A stretch of DNA of 64,000 bases from an uncultured Oscillospiraceae bacterium (GTDB taxonomy: Bacteria > Bacillota > Clostridia > Oscillospirales > Ruminococcaceae), in NCBI GenBank assembly GCA_910578255.1, contig CAJTQM010000001.1, forward strand, positions 62,001 through 126,000, given 5' to 3'. The notes below the pieces were generated by a model. That model searched no databases. It had not been told where the DNA came from and saw nothing but the letters and a program-made list of their open reading frames with translations. Made by a program: the position numbers and the translations under genes. This document shows, one piece after another, positions 32,078 to 39,881 of the stretch; the stretch's first letter is position 1, and the number at the start of each line of letters is the position of its first letter.

Positions 32078-34342
32078 ATGGCTCCAAGAAAGAAAAACAG
32101 CCAGCCGCCCAAGCGGCAGGCGAGCAGTTTGACGGCGGAAATTGAAAACGCCGGCGTAGTGGTGGAGCAGCCCATCACCCAGACGCTGGAAACCAATTTT
32201 ATGCCCTACGCGATGAGCGTGATCATCTCCCGGGCGATTCCGGAAATCGACGGATTTAAGCCGGCTCATCGAAAGCTTTTATACACTATGTATAAAATGG
32301 GCCTTTTAACCGGCGCCCGGACCAAGTCGGCCAACATTGTAGGCCAGACCATGCGGCTGAATCCCCATGGCGACGCGGCGATTTACGAGACGATGGTGCG
32401 TCTGGCAAGAGGAAACCAGGCGCTTTTGCATCCGTATGTCGATTCCAAGGGGAATTTCGGCAAGGCCTATTCCCGGGACATGGCTTACGCCGCCTCCCGT
32501 TACACCGAGGCGAAGCTGGACGCCATCTGCAATGAGTTGTTTGCCGATATCGACAAGGATACGGTGGATTTTGTGGACAATTACGACGGGAGCATGAAGG
32601 AGCCGTCCCTTTTGCCGGTGCGGTTTCCCAGTATCCTGCTCAACGCAAACATCGGCATTGCGGTGAGCATGGCCAGCGCCATCTGCCCGTTTAACCTGGA
32701 AGAGTTATGCGACACGACCATTGCGCTGATTAAAAACCCGGCGCACGATCTGCTCTCCACCCTGACCGCACCGGATTTTCCCGGCGGCGGGTACATTTTA
32801 TACGACGAGCCCCAGCTTCGCAAAATCTACGAGACCGGCCGGGGAAGCGTTCGGGTGCGGGCGCGGTACAGTTACGATAAATCGGTCAACTGCCTGGAGA
32901 TCACTGAAATTCCGCCGACCACAACGGTGGAGGTCATCATCGACAAGATTGTGGAACTGGCCAAAAGCGGCAAGGCCCGGGAGGTGGCCGACATCCGGGA
33001 TGAAACCGATCTGTCGGGGCTTAAAATCACCATTGATTTAAAAAGGGGAACCGATCCGGACAAGCTGATGTCCAAGCTGTTTCGCATGACTCCCTTAGAG
33101 GATGTGATGTCCTGCAATTTCAATGTGCTCATCAGCGGCTATCCCCGGGTGCTGGGGGCCCGCGGGCTTTTGGAGGAATGGATCGCCTTTCGGGAGGAAT
33201 GCATTAAGCGGCGGGTGTATTTTGATTTAAACAAGAAAAAGGAAAAGCTGCATCTTCTGCTGGGGCTTTCCAAAATCCTTTTGGATATTGACAAGGCCAT
33301 CCGAATCGTGCGGGAAACCGACGAGGAGTCGGAGGTGGTCATGAACCTGATGATCGGCTTTGGCATCGACGAGGTCCAGGCGGAATATGTGGCGGAGATT
33401 CGGCTGCGCCATTTAAACCGGGAGTACATCCTCAAGCGGACCGAGGAAGTGGAAAGCTTAAAACAGGAAATCGGGCAGATGCAGCAGATTCTGGACGACC
33501 CCAAAAAGGTGCGGGGAATCATTGTGGAGGAACTGCAGGAGGTAAAGAAAAAATACGCCCAGCCCCGCCGGAGTCTGATTTTATACGATGTGCCGGCAGC
33601 CCAGGAAGGGGAGGACGAAGAACCGCCGGATTATCCGGTTCATCTGTTTCTTTCCCGGGAGGGGTACTTTAAAAAGATCACCCCCCAGTCGCTGCGCATG
33701 AGTTCGGAGCAAAAACTCAAGGAGGGGGACGAAATCGCCAGGGGGATGGAAAGCACCAACCGGGCGCATCTTTTGTTTTTCACCGACCGGCAGCAGGTTT
33801 ACAAATCCCACGCATATGATTTTGAGGATACAAAGGCAAGCGTCCTGGGGGATTATCTGCCGGCGAAGCTGGGCTTTGACGAGGGGGAGCGGATCGTCTG
33901 CTTTGCGGCGGTGAAGGAATACACCGGGTATATGATCTTCTTTTTTCAAAACGGCAAGGCGGCCAAGGTGGAGATGAAATCCTACGAAACCAGGACCAAC
34001 CGCAAGCGCCTGACCGGCGCGTACAGCGGAAAAGAGGGTCTGACCGGCGCGTTTTATGTAAAGGAGGACCGGGAATTTTTGCTGCGGGCCACCGGCGGAC
34101 GGACGCTGATTGTCCACACCGGCGCCATCAACCCCAAACAGTCCCGGGACACCCAGGGCGTGGCGGTTATGTCGTTAAAGAAAAACGCGGTGGTAAGCGA
34201 GGCAATCCCCTTTGAGCCGGAAATGCTTAATAATCCCCACCGGTTCAGGACCAAGTCGCTGCCGGCGGCCGGCGTCATTCCCAAGGGGGAGGATCTGGCA
34301 GAGCAGATGAGCCTTTTAGATCCGGCCGAAGGAAAGGCGTAG
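32078..34342 (+). CDS. Divergent type IIA topoisomerase A subunit (ParC/GyrA-like)
   Basis: A 754-residue DNA breakage-reunion subunit. The winged-helix part has PYAMSVIISRAIPEIDGFKPAHRK and the catalytic Tyr142 in SRYTEAKL, followed by tower and coiled-coil regions. The C-terminal ~240 residues resemble a beta-pinwheel but no GyrA box (QRRGGKG) is present, favouring a topoisomerase IV-like role over gyrase. In the quinolone region NPHGDAAIYE, the E. coli Ser83 position is Ala100 and the Asp87 position is Glu104. The SGSAAMRYTE segment is replaced by DMAYAASRYTE. Cotranscribed with the B subunit. Confidence 0.9.
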   Translation: MAPRKKNSQPPKRQASSLTAEIENAGVVVEQPITQTLETNFMPYAMSVIISRAIPEIDGFKPAHRKLLYTMYKMGLLTGARTKSANIVGQTMRLNPHGDAAIYETMVRLARGNQALLHPYVDSKGNFGKAYSRDMAYAASRYTEAKLDAICNELFADIDKDTVDFVDNYDGSMKEPSLLPVRFPSILLNANIGIAVSMASAICPFNLEELCDTTIALIKNPAHDLLSTLTAPDFPGGGYILYDEPQLRKIYETGRGSVRVRARYSYDKSVNCLEITEIPPTTTVEVIIDKIVELAKSGKAREVADIRDETDLSGLKITIDLKRGTDPDKLMSKLFRMTPLEDVMSCNFNVLISGYPRVLGARGLLEEWIAFREECIKRRVYFDLNKKKEKLHLLLGLSKILLDIDKAIRIVRETDEESEVVMNLMIGFGIDEVQAEYVAEIRLRHLNREYILKRTEEVESLKQEIGQMQQILDDPKKVRGIIVEELQEVKKKYAQPRRSLILYDVPAAQEGEDEEPPDYPVHLFLSREGYFKKITPQSLRMSSEQKLKEGDEIARGMESTNRAHLLFFTDRQQVYKSHAYDFEDTKASVLGDYLPAKLGFDEGERIVCFAAVKEYTGYMIFFFQNGKAAKVEMKSYETRTNRKRLTGAYSGKEGLTGAFYVKEDREFLLRATGGRTLIVHTGAINPKQSRDTQGVAVMSLKKNAVVSEAIPFEPEMLNNPHRFRTKSLPAAGVIPKGEDLAEQMSLLDPAEGKA

Positions 34343-34372
34343 GCAAAAAACAGCAAAAAAAGGCTGCCCGCG

Positions 34373-34408
34373 AAGGCGCCGGCAGCCGGGTGGTTCTGCC
34401 GGCGCCCT
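34373..34408 (+). terminator. Strong hairpin after topoisomerase pair
   Basis: Perfect 11-bp stem GGCGCCGGCAG / CTGCCGGCGCC followed by only CTTTC; probable terminator with a weak T run. Confidence 0.65.
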
Positions 34409-34517
34409 TTCAAACGCAACAGGGATAAAGAACACCCGCACAACCAGTAAACAGTATGCCCCAGGCGGGCGGTTTTATACTTTTGCGAAAAGATTGTCCG
34501 GATTTTAAAAGAAAATA

Positions 34518-34546
34518 TTGCAAACAGGAAAAAGCTATGGTAAAAT
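34518..34546 (+). promoter_or_regulatory. SigA promoter for secG
   Basis: TTGCAA (34518), 17-bp spacer, TAAAAT (34541). Confidence 0.75.
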
Positions 34547-34579
34547 AGCAATGTTAAACAGAATTTTCGGAGGTGCGCT

Positions 34580-34825
34580 ATGAAGGCATTTGAAATAATC
34601 GGCGGTGTTTTGCTGATACTGATGGCGATTGCGATCATCATTATGGTCTTGATGCAGGAGGGAAAGGGCGGCGGCGCGGCGGCGCTGGGCGGTGCGCAGG
34701 CCCAGAATTTCGGAAGGAACCGGGCAAAGACGTTAGATGTGCTTCTTTCCAAGTATACAAAGGTAATTGGGGCGGCGTTTTTGATCGTGACATTCCTGGT
34801 GTGGATTTTAAGTATTTATTTCTGA
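34580..34825 (+). CDS. secG: Protein translocase subunit SecG
   Basis: An 81-residue SecG, the small accessory of SecYE. Two membrane helices (about 4-24 and 58-78) flank the loop VLMQEGKGGGAAALGGAQAQNFGRNRAKT, which contains the family's Gly-rich stretch. RBS GGAGGTG. Located before rnr, the common secG-rnr order; a smpB gene usually follows rnr but is absent here. Confidence 0.95.
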   Translation: MKAFEIIGGVLLILMAIAIIIMVLMQEGKGGGAAALGGAQAQNFGRNRAKTLDVLLSKYTKVIGAAFLIVTFLVWILSIYF

Positions 34826-34830
34826 TGATG

Positions 34831-34864
34831 GGAAAGGCCCTGCCGCTGGCAGGGCCTTTCTTGC
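34831..34864 (+). terminator. Terminator after secG
   Basis: GAAAGGCCCTGCC / GGCAGGGCCTTTC stem with a 3-nt loop and CTTGC tail. It is likely partial, since no clear promoter for rnr was found. Confidence 0.75.
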
Positions 34865-35011
34865 AATCGGTACATACGGCGAAAAAGATTCTGGCGCCAA
34901 ACGCACGGCTTGGATTTTTTAAGGCGCCAGAGTATCCTGCCGGCCGGCGGATTGGAAAGAGAAGGACCTTTGGCAGAACGAAACGATAAAAAAGAAGAAT
35001 GGAAGAAGAAA

Positions 35012-37192
35012 ATGAAACAGAATCCAAAAATGAGAAAAAAGAGCGCCCGTCCCCATCGGGTAGGGAAGAAACCGGCGGTCCGCCCGGATTTTCAAAGGGA
35101 GATCCTGCGGGTTTTGCAGCGGGCGGGAAGCCGGGGCGCTTCGGCCAAGTATTTGCAGGAGCAGGCGGGGGTGCGCCGCCATCAGTCCGAGGGCTTTTTG
35201 CTGACGCTGGCGGACATGGTAAAAAAAGGGGAGGTCCAGCAGAAAAGGGACCGGTATTATAAGGAAAACAAGACCAAAACCCAAGAGGGAACGGTGGTCA
35301 AGATCACCGAGGGTTTTGGCTTTGTCCGGCCGGACGAGGCACAGGCGGATGTATTTATCCCGGGGCGCTATCTGATGGGTACGCTGCCTGGCGACCGGGT
35401 AAAAATATCGGTGCGGCCAGGAAAGGGCAACCTTCTGGAAGGGGAGGTTCTGGCGATCCTGGAAGAGAAGGACTATCATTTTACTGGCGTTTTCCGCCTG
35501 GAAAACGGGATGCCGGCGGTGTATCCCGACGCGCAGATGAAAGGGCCGGTGCCGGTGGCCAAGGACAGGACGATGGACGCGAAGGAAGGGGACAAAGTTC
35601 TGGCCCGGATTGTCAAGCGGGGCCAGCGGCACTTTGACCACCGGGCGGCGGTAATGGCGGTGTACGGCTCCAGCCAGCTGGCGTCGGTTTGCTGCGAGGC
35701 GATTTTGGCGGACAACGGCATTGAAAAGGCGTTCCCGGCGCAGGTGCTGGAGGAAGCCCAAAGAGAGCAGGAAAAGGGAATCCCCCAGCGGGAGATCGAC
35801 CGTCGGCTGGATTTGCGCGGCGAGATCATCTTTACCATCGACGGCACGGATACCAAGGATATTGACGATGCGGTTTCCCTGACCAAATTAGAGGACGGCT
35901 GGCAGCTGGGGGTACACATTGCCGACGTCAGCCACTATGTGCGGCCGGGTTCTGCGCTGGATGAGGAGGCATTTGGGCGGGGCACGTCGGTTTACTATGC
36001 CAACGCGGTGATTCCCATGCTGCCCAAGGAACTTTCCAACGGCATCTGCTCGCTAAATCCCCAGGAGGACCGGCTGGCGTTTTCGGCGCTTTTGCGTTTG
36101 GACCGGGAGGGCGCGATACGAGATTACGCCTTTCAAAAGTCGGTGATCCGTTCCCGGGTAAAAGGGGTATACAGCGAAATTAACCAGATTTTTGACGGGA
36201 CGGCGGAGGCGGCGGTCCATCAAAAATACAACGGGCTGGAGCCGGTACTTTGGGATATGAAGGAACTGGCGGGCCTTTTATCCCGGCGGAGAATGGAGCG
36301 GGGTGGGCTGGAACTGGAATCCTCCGAGGCGAAGATCCTCATTGGGGAAGACGGCCGGGTCCGCGACATCCTTCCCCGCAAAAGCGGCGTGGCAGAGGGC
36401 CTGATTGAAGAGTTTATGCTGGCAGCCAACGAGGCGGCGGCGTCCTTTGGGCTCGAGCGGGAACTTCCCTTTTTGTTCCGGGTTCACGAGGATCCTTCTG
36501 CGGAGAAGCTGGAGGCGCTGTCCGAGATCGTGACGGTGTTGGGACTGGACGCTTCGGATATAAAGCCGGGGGTGCAGCCCTCTCAGCTGCAAAAAATCCT
36601 TCGGGCCGTGCGGGGAACCGATATGCAGACGCTTGTGAACAGCCAGATGCTGCGGTCGATGGCCAAGGCCCAGTACTCCGAGGTCAACAAGGGCCATTTT
36701 GGTCTGGTACTGCAAAAATACTCCCACTTTACCTCGCCGATCCGCCGGTATCCGGATCTGGCGATTCACCGTGTGATGAGCGAGGCGCTGAAGGGAACGG
36801 ACAGTCAGGAACTGCGGCGCCGGTTCGGCCGGTTTGCCAAGGAAGCGGCGGTCCATTCCAGCGCAGCGGAGCAGTTGGCCATGACGGTGGAGAGAAAATG
36901 CGAGGACTGCTATAAGGCGGAGTATATGGCGGGGCATCTGGGCGAATCCTATGACGGGGTGGTTTCCGGCGTGACCCAGCGGGGGATTTTTGTGGAACTG
37001 CCCAACACGGTGGAAGGCATGGTCCGTATTTCGGAAATGCCCGGCCATTTTGAATATGACGGGAAGATCGAGGTCCGGGACCTGGACAGCGGCCGGCGGC
37101 TGCGGGTCGGCGACCAGGTTCGGGTCAAGGCGGCCCGGGCGGATGTTTCCTCCGGCGAGGTGGATTTCGCGCTGGAGAGCCTTTCCTTGTAG
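35012..37192 (+). CDS. rnr: Ribonuclease R
   Basis: A 726-residue RNB-family 3'-5' exoribonuclease that degrades structured RNA. An N-terminal basic stretch and winged helix (about 20-85) precede two cold-shock domains, the RNB domain with FTIDGTDTKDIDDAVSL (metal Asp residues) and HIADVSHYVRPGS, and a C-terminal S1 domain (SYDGVVSGVTQRGIFVEL). It lacks the long Lys-rich tail of E. coli RNase R; the basic residues are at the start. The start is uncertain: ATG 35012 has only a weak site, and an upstream TTG near 34970 is possible. Confidence 0.93.
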   Translation: MKQNPKMRKKSARPHRVGKKPAVRPDFQREILRVLQRAGSRGASAKYLQEQAGVRRHQSEGFLLTLADMVKKGEVQQKRDRYYKENKTKTQEGTVVKITEGFGFVRPDEAQADVFIPGRYLMGTLPGDRVKISVRPGKGNLLEGEVLAILEEKDYHFTGVFRLENGMPAVYPDAQMKGPVPVAKDRTMDAKEGDKVLARIVKRGQRHFDHRAAVMAVYGSSQLASVCCEAILADNGIEKAFPAQVLEEAQREQEKGIPQREIDRRLDLRGEIIFTIDGTDTKDIDDAVSLTKLEDGWQLGVHIADVSHYVRPGSALDEEAFGRGTSVYYANAVIPMLPKELSNGICSLNPQEDRLAFSALLRLDREGAIRDYAFQKSVIRSRVKGVYSEINQIFDGTAEAAVHQKYNGLEPVLWDMKELAGLLSRRRMERGGLELESSEAKILIGEDGRVRDILPRKSGVAEGLIEEFMLAANEAAASFGLERELPFLFRVHEDPSAEKLEALSEIVTVLGLDASDIKPGVQPSQLQKILRAVRGTDMQTLVNSQMLRSMAKAQYSEVNKGHFGLVLQKYSHFTSPIRRYPDLAIHRVMSEALKGTDSQELRRRFGRFAKEAAVHSSAAEQLAMTVERKCEDCYKAEYMAGHLGESYDGVVSGVTQRGIFVELPNTVEGMVRISEMPGHFEYDGKIEVRDLDSGRRLRVGDQVRVKAARADVSSGEVDFALESLSL

Positions 37193-37204
37193 AGAAAAAA
37201 GACA

Positions 37205-37249
37205 GAAAAAAGCCCCTTTTCCGTTTTTGGCGGCAGGGGGCTTTTTTTA
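37205..37249. terminator. Bidirectional terminator
   Basis: AAAAAAGCCCC / GGGGCTTTTTT outer stem with runs on both strands. It ends rnr (+) and the small leftward gene, whose stop codon lies at its right edge. Confidence 0.85.
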
Positions 37250-37429
37250 TTGGATTTCTTTTTTGCAGGGGGCGCTTTGCCAGTCGCCGTAGCCGTCCTG
37301 ATGAGAGCAGCTGCCCTGGTTTAGGCACTGCTCCTGGCGAACGCCGTCGTCATCCCACCAGATTTCCACCGGGACATTTTTTTCTTTTGCGGGGCAGTAG
37401 CGCTCCCCCACGGTGCCAAAATTTTTCAT
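37247..37429 (-). CDS. Small Cys-containing protein of unknown function
   Basis: A 60-residue protein with four Cys (ERYCPAKEK, QEQCLNQGSCSHQ, SAPCKKE) and His, a likely zinc-binding small domain. The middle has VEIWWDDDGVRQEQC. No signal peptide. I do not recognise a family. A very strong GGGAGG site lies 7 nt before the ATG at 37429. A TATAAA -10 and a 27-bp palindrome (37468-37494) lie upstream, suggesting regulated expression. Confidence 0.75.
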   Translation of the reverse strand: MKNFGTVGERYCPAKEKNVPVEIWWDDDGVRQEQCLNQGSCSHQDGYGDWQSAPCKKEIQ

Positions 37430-37467
37430 TGCGGTTCCTCCCGTTTTCAGGATAAACTTTATACCAG

Positions 37468-37494
37468 ATTCCCACAAAAAGTTTTTGTGGGAAT
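37468..37494. repeat. Near-perfect 27-bp palindrome upstream of the small Cys gene
   Basis: Arms ATTCCCACAAAAA (37468-37480) and TTTTTGTGGGAAT (37482-37494) around a single G. It sits just upstream of a minus-strand TATAAA (near 37457-37462), where an operator would be expected. Confidence 0.75.
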
Positions 37495-37655
37495 TTCGAT
37501 GAGACAAGGCGACGCAAATGGGGTGAATAGCCGGTTTTCATCGATTGGTATTAGTATGCGCGAAAAGGCGCCGGATAACCGGACGGCAGGCTGAATAAGC
37601 TTTGGCATAAATGCCCATGCTTTTTGCATAAAATAAATGCAGAAAGGCGGAATGG

Positions 37656-37946
37656 ATGATGGAGGGTATTTTGAAAAACAGCCGGCTGTTCGCCAAGGAA
37701 AAGGAAAAAGAAGACCGTCAGGCAGTGGAGCAATACCGGGATATCCTGCGGGATCTGGCGTTTTTGCGCGCACAGATTGAGCGGGTAGACTCCAATTTCA
37801 ACATGACCGATGATCAGGATCTGGTGGAAAGCTATATTTACGAGTCCAACGCTTTGGCGGCGCGCTACCGCTTTTTGCTGCGGACGGCGAAGGAACAAAG
37901 AGCCCGGCTGGGCAATGCCGGGGCCTTGATTGGAATGACGGAGTGA
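37656..37946 (+). CDS. yaaL: DUF2508 family protein (YaaL-like)
   Basis: A 96-residue, mostly helical protein without membrane segments, with ILRDLAFLRAQIERVDSNFNMTDDQDLVESYIYESNALAARYRFLLRTAKEQ. It matches the DUF2508/YaaL family, whose function is unknown. In Bacillus the order is recR-yaaL-bofA; here the bofA homologue follows directly but recR is absent. RBS AAAGG before ATG 37656. Confidence 0.85.
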   Translation: MMEGILKNSRLFAKEKEKEDRQAVEQYRDILRDLAFLRAQIERVDSNFNMTDDQDLVESYIYESNALAARYRFLLRTAKEQRARLGNAGALIGMTE

Positions 37947-37951
37947 TGAAA

Positions 37952-38197
37952 ATGTTGGTTTGGGTCGCGGTGGGAGCAGGCGTTTTGATGGCTTTTTTCT
38001 TTTTAAAAACAGGGCGGCCGGTGCGCAATCTTCTTTCCAGCGTTCTGGGCGGCGGACTGGCCTTTTGGGTGCTGAATCTGGCGTCCGGGCTGACCGGGGT
38101 CACGCTGTCTTTGAACCTGGCGTCGGTCTGCTCGGCGCTGTTCTTAGGCCCGCCGGGGATCTGTTCGTTATGGCTGTTAAAACTTTTTTGGAAGTAA
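37952..38197 (+). CDS. bofA: BofA-like pro-sigma-K processing inhibitor
   Basis: An 81-residue protein with two or three hydrophobic helices (about 1-16, 27-45 and 52-75) and the BofA features GRPVRNLLSSVLGGGLAFWVLN and LNLASVCSALFLGPPGI. BofA restrains the SpoIVFB protease during sporulation. I place the start at ATG 37952 because GGAG lies 8 nt upstream. GTG 37943 and ATG 37946 in the same frame are possible and would overlap the end of the DUF2508 gene. Presence points to a sporulating lineage. Confidence 0.85.
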   Translation: MLVWVAVGAGVLMAFFFLKTGRPVRNLLSSVLGGGLAFWVLNLASGLTGVTLSLNLASVCSALFLGPPGICSLWLLKLFWK

Positions 38198-38240
38198 AAT
38201 AAGAGAAAAAAGCCGCCCGAAAAGGCGGTCCGATAAAATA

Positions 38241-38277
38241 AATCCCACAGGCCAATCTAGCCTGTGGGATTTGTTTT
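38241..38277. terminator. Bidirectional terminator
   Basis: AATCCCACAGGC / GCCTGTGGGATT perfect stem, then TTGTTTT on + and TATTTTAT on -. It separates bofA from the leftward DUF3795-like gene. Confidence 0.85.
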
Positions 38278-38306
38278 ATATGGAATCGAGCGCTTAAAAA
38301 GAGCGG

Positions 38307-38603
38307 TTAGTGGGGGCTTTTTTCCTCTGCAAGCGGGGACATTTCTGCCCATTTTTTGCATTGTTCGATTCTCGCGCCATGGGGATTGTCTCCATGCTCG
38401 GGGTCGCAGGAATACTGGGTCAGCAAATCGCAGGGAATTTGCGGGCATTGGCCGCAGTGCAGAAAGCCTTTCTCCTGGCAGCACATGGCGACAGGGCATT
38501 CCCCGTGGAAGGGATGGCCGTTTGTGGCGATACACCCCTCGCAATGACAGCTTTCTACAAATGCGCAGCCGTCGCAGCGCAAGCCGCATCTTGTGTCGAT
38601 CAT
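38307..38603 (-). CDS. Cys-rich DUF3795-like protein
   Basis: A 98-residue protein with about 14 Cys in pairs: RCGLRCDGCAFVESCHCEGC, GECPVAMCCQEKG and HCGQCPQIPCDLL. This spacing matches the DUF3795 family of small zinc or Fe-S binding proteins with unknown role. No membrane segment. GGAGG precedes the ATG at 38603 by 8 nt; the upstream GTG would overlap that site. Confidence 0.85.
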   Translation of the reverse strand: MIDTRCGLRCDGCAFVESCHCEGCIATNGHPFHGECPVAMCCQEKGFLHCGQCPQIPCDLLTQYSCDPEHGDNPHGARIEQCKKWAEMSPLAEEKSPH

Positions 38604-38679
38604 TTGTATCACCTCCGGAAAATCGAGAATTTATTTGTGGATCAAACATGATACCAGCCGGAAGAGGGGCTGGAAAAGG

Positions 38680-38712
38680 AAAAAAGAGCCGTTATAGCGG
38701 CTCTTTTTTTAT
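38680..38712 (-). terminator. Terminator of rnpB
   Basis: AAAAAAGAGCCGCTATAACGGCTCTTTTTT-type hairpin, symmetrical so it can act on both strands. Confidence 0.85.
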
Positions 38713-38718
38713 CCTAAA

Positions 38719-39066
38719 CGCGACCAGGCATATAAGCCGAGTTCTGTTAAAAACAGCAATCTTTCTAGACCTTCCGTCGCCGGAAGGTTCAAGCCACCTG
38801 GACGGGACCCGCCGGGCAGGCGGTAACGGTCCCCTTTCGGTGTTGCTTCGGATAGGGTTTACATAGCCGCGCGGTCTCCCGCGCGCTGGTGAGCTCTTGC
38901 CTCGCCTTTCCATCCTTGCCGCAGAAGCGGCGGTTTCTTTCTGTTGCACTTTCCCTAGAGTCGCCTCCGGCTGCCGTTAGCAGCTATCCTTGCCCTGTGA
39001 AGCCCGGACTTTCCTCATACACGGCCTTTCGGCGCTGTGCACGCTGCTGTTCTGCCTGCTCGCAGA
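38719..39066 (-). ncRNA. rnpB: RNase P RNA, type A
   Basis: The catalytic RNA of RNase P, which matures tRNA 5' ends. On the minus strand the conserved core reads GAGGAAAGUCCGGGCUUC, then ACAGGGCAAGGAUAGCUG, AGUGCAACAGAAAGAAACCG and, near the 3' end, ACAGAACUCGGCUUAU. The P1 stem pairs UGCGAGCAGGC (39064-39054) with GCCUGGUCGCG (38729-38719), with one mismatch. The layout with ancestral-type stems fits type A, as in Clostridia outside the Bacillus group. Its 5' end lies only ~12 bp after the stop codon of the upstream TM2 gene; a terminator follows at 38712. Confidence 0.95.
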
Positions 39067-39078
39067 CCGCGCGAAGGA

Positions 39079-39582
39079 TTATTGCTGCAGCGGCATACCG
39101 TTGCCGTCGACGATGATGCTGCCGGTCAAAAGCATAATGCCTTCAATAAATCCCCAGATACCGGAGACAAAGCTTAAAATACCACAGGAAAGCAAGGTCA
39201 TACAAAGCTGGATGACCGCTTTGGTGGTATAGCCCAGATAGAAGTTATGCACGCCGAACGCGCCTAAAAAAATGCCCAGAAGGCCGGCGGCCATTTTGGA
39301 TTTTAGCGGCGCCGCTACCGGCGGGTAAGCGGGGGGCGGATATCCTCCCTGGCTGGGCGCCTGATAGGTCGCCTGCGGATTCTGCGCGGGATCCTGATAA
39401 TAGGTCTGCTGCGCCTGCTCCGGCGCAAACTGGCATCCGCACTGGGAGCAGAACACTGTGCCCGGCTGGCACTGGGCGCCGCAATTGGCACAGTAATTGC
39501 TGCCGGAGCCACTGGCTACGCCGCAGGAGGGGCATACGGTGGCGTCGGGGTTCATCTGTGTGCCGCAATGTCTACAATACAT
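39079..39582 (-). CDS. Zinc-ribbon TM2 domain membrane protein
   Basis: A 167-residue protein. Residues 1-65 hold three zinc-ribbon CxxC pairs and partners (MYCRHCGTQMNPDATVCPSCG, YCANCGAQCQPGTVFCSQCG). A Pro/Gln/Tyr-rich linker spans about 65-105, followed by a TM2 domain (KSKMAAGLLGIFLGAFGVHNFYLGYTTKAV) with two membrane helices. The role of such proteins is unknown. AAGGAG lies 10 nt before the ATG at 39582. It is directly upstream of rnpB on the same strand and may be cotranscribed with it. Confidence 0.9.
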   Translation of the reverse strand: MYCRHCGTQMNPDATVCPSCGVASGSGSNYCANCGAQCQPGTVFCSQCGCQFAPEQAQQTYYQDPAQNPQATYQAPSQGGYPPPAYPPVAAPLKSKMAAGLLGIFLGAFGVHNFYLGYTTKAVIQLCMTLLSCGILSFVSGIWGFIEGIMLLTGSIIVDGNGMPLQQ

Positions 39583-39787
39583 GGGGAACAACTCCTTTAA
39601 AAGCTTTCTAAACAAAACAACGCTTTTGTTAGACAAAAGTCTTCACTTTTACAAACAGCATAGCATATTTTCGTGGTTTTGACTAGTTGCCCGAGAGAAA
39701 AATCTTTGCTTTTTTTGCAGGAAATCTTCGGTTATTCAGGTGAAACAGCCCAGGAACGGAATTTTTTTGCATGTAAGAAAAAATTTC

Positions 39788-39815
39788 TTGCAAAAAATAG
39801 AGAAAGGACTATAAT
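39788..39815 (+). promoter_or_regulatory. SigA promoter for gdhA with flanking inverted repeat
   Basis: TTGCAA (39788), 16-bp spacer, perfect TATAAT (39810). The -35 forms one arm (TTGCAAAAAAT) of an inverted repeat whose other arm, ATTTTTTTGCA, lies at about 39761-39771. Confidence 0.7.
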
Positions 39816-39881
39816 AGATACATGGATACAACGTTTTCGCCTTTTGGCGGGACGGTTTTTCACAAAAGAGGAGGAAAAACA

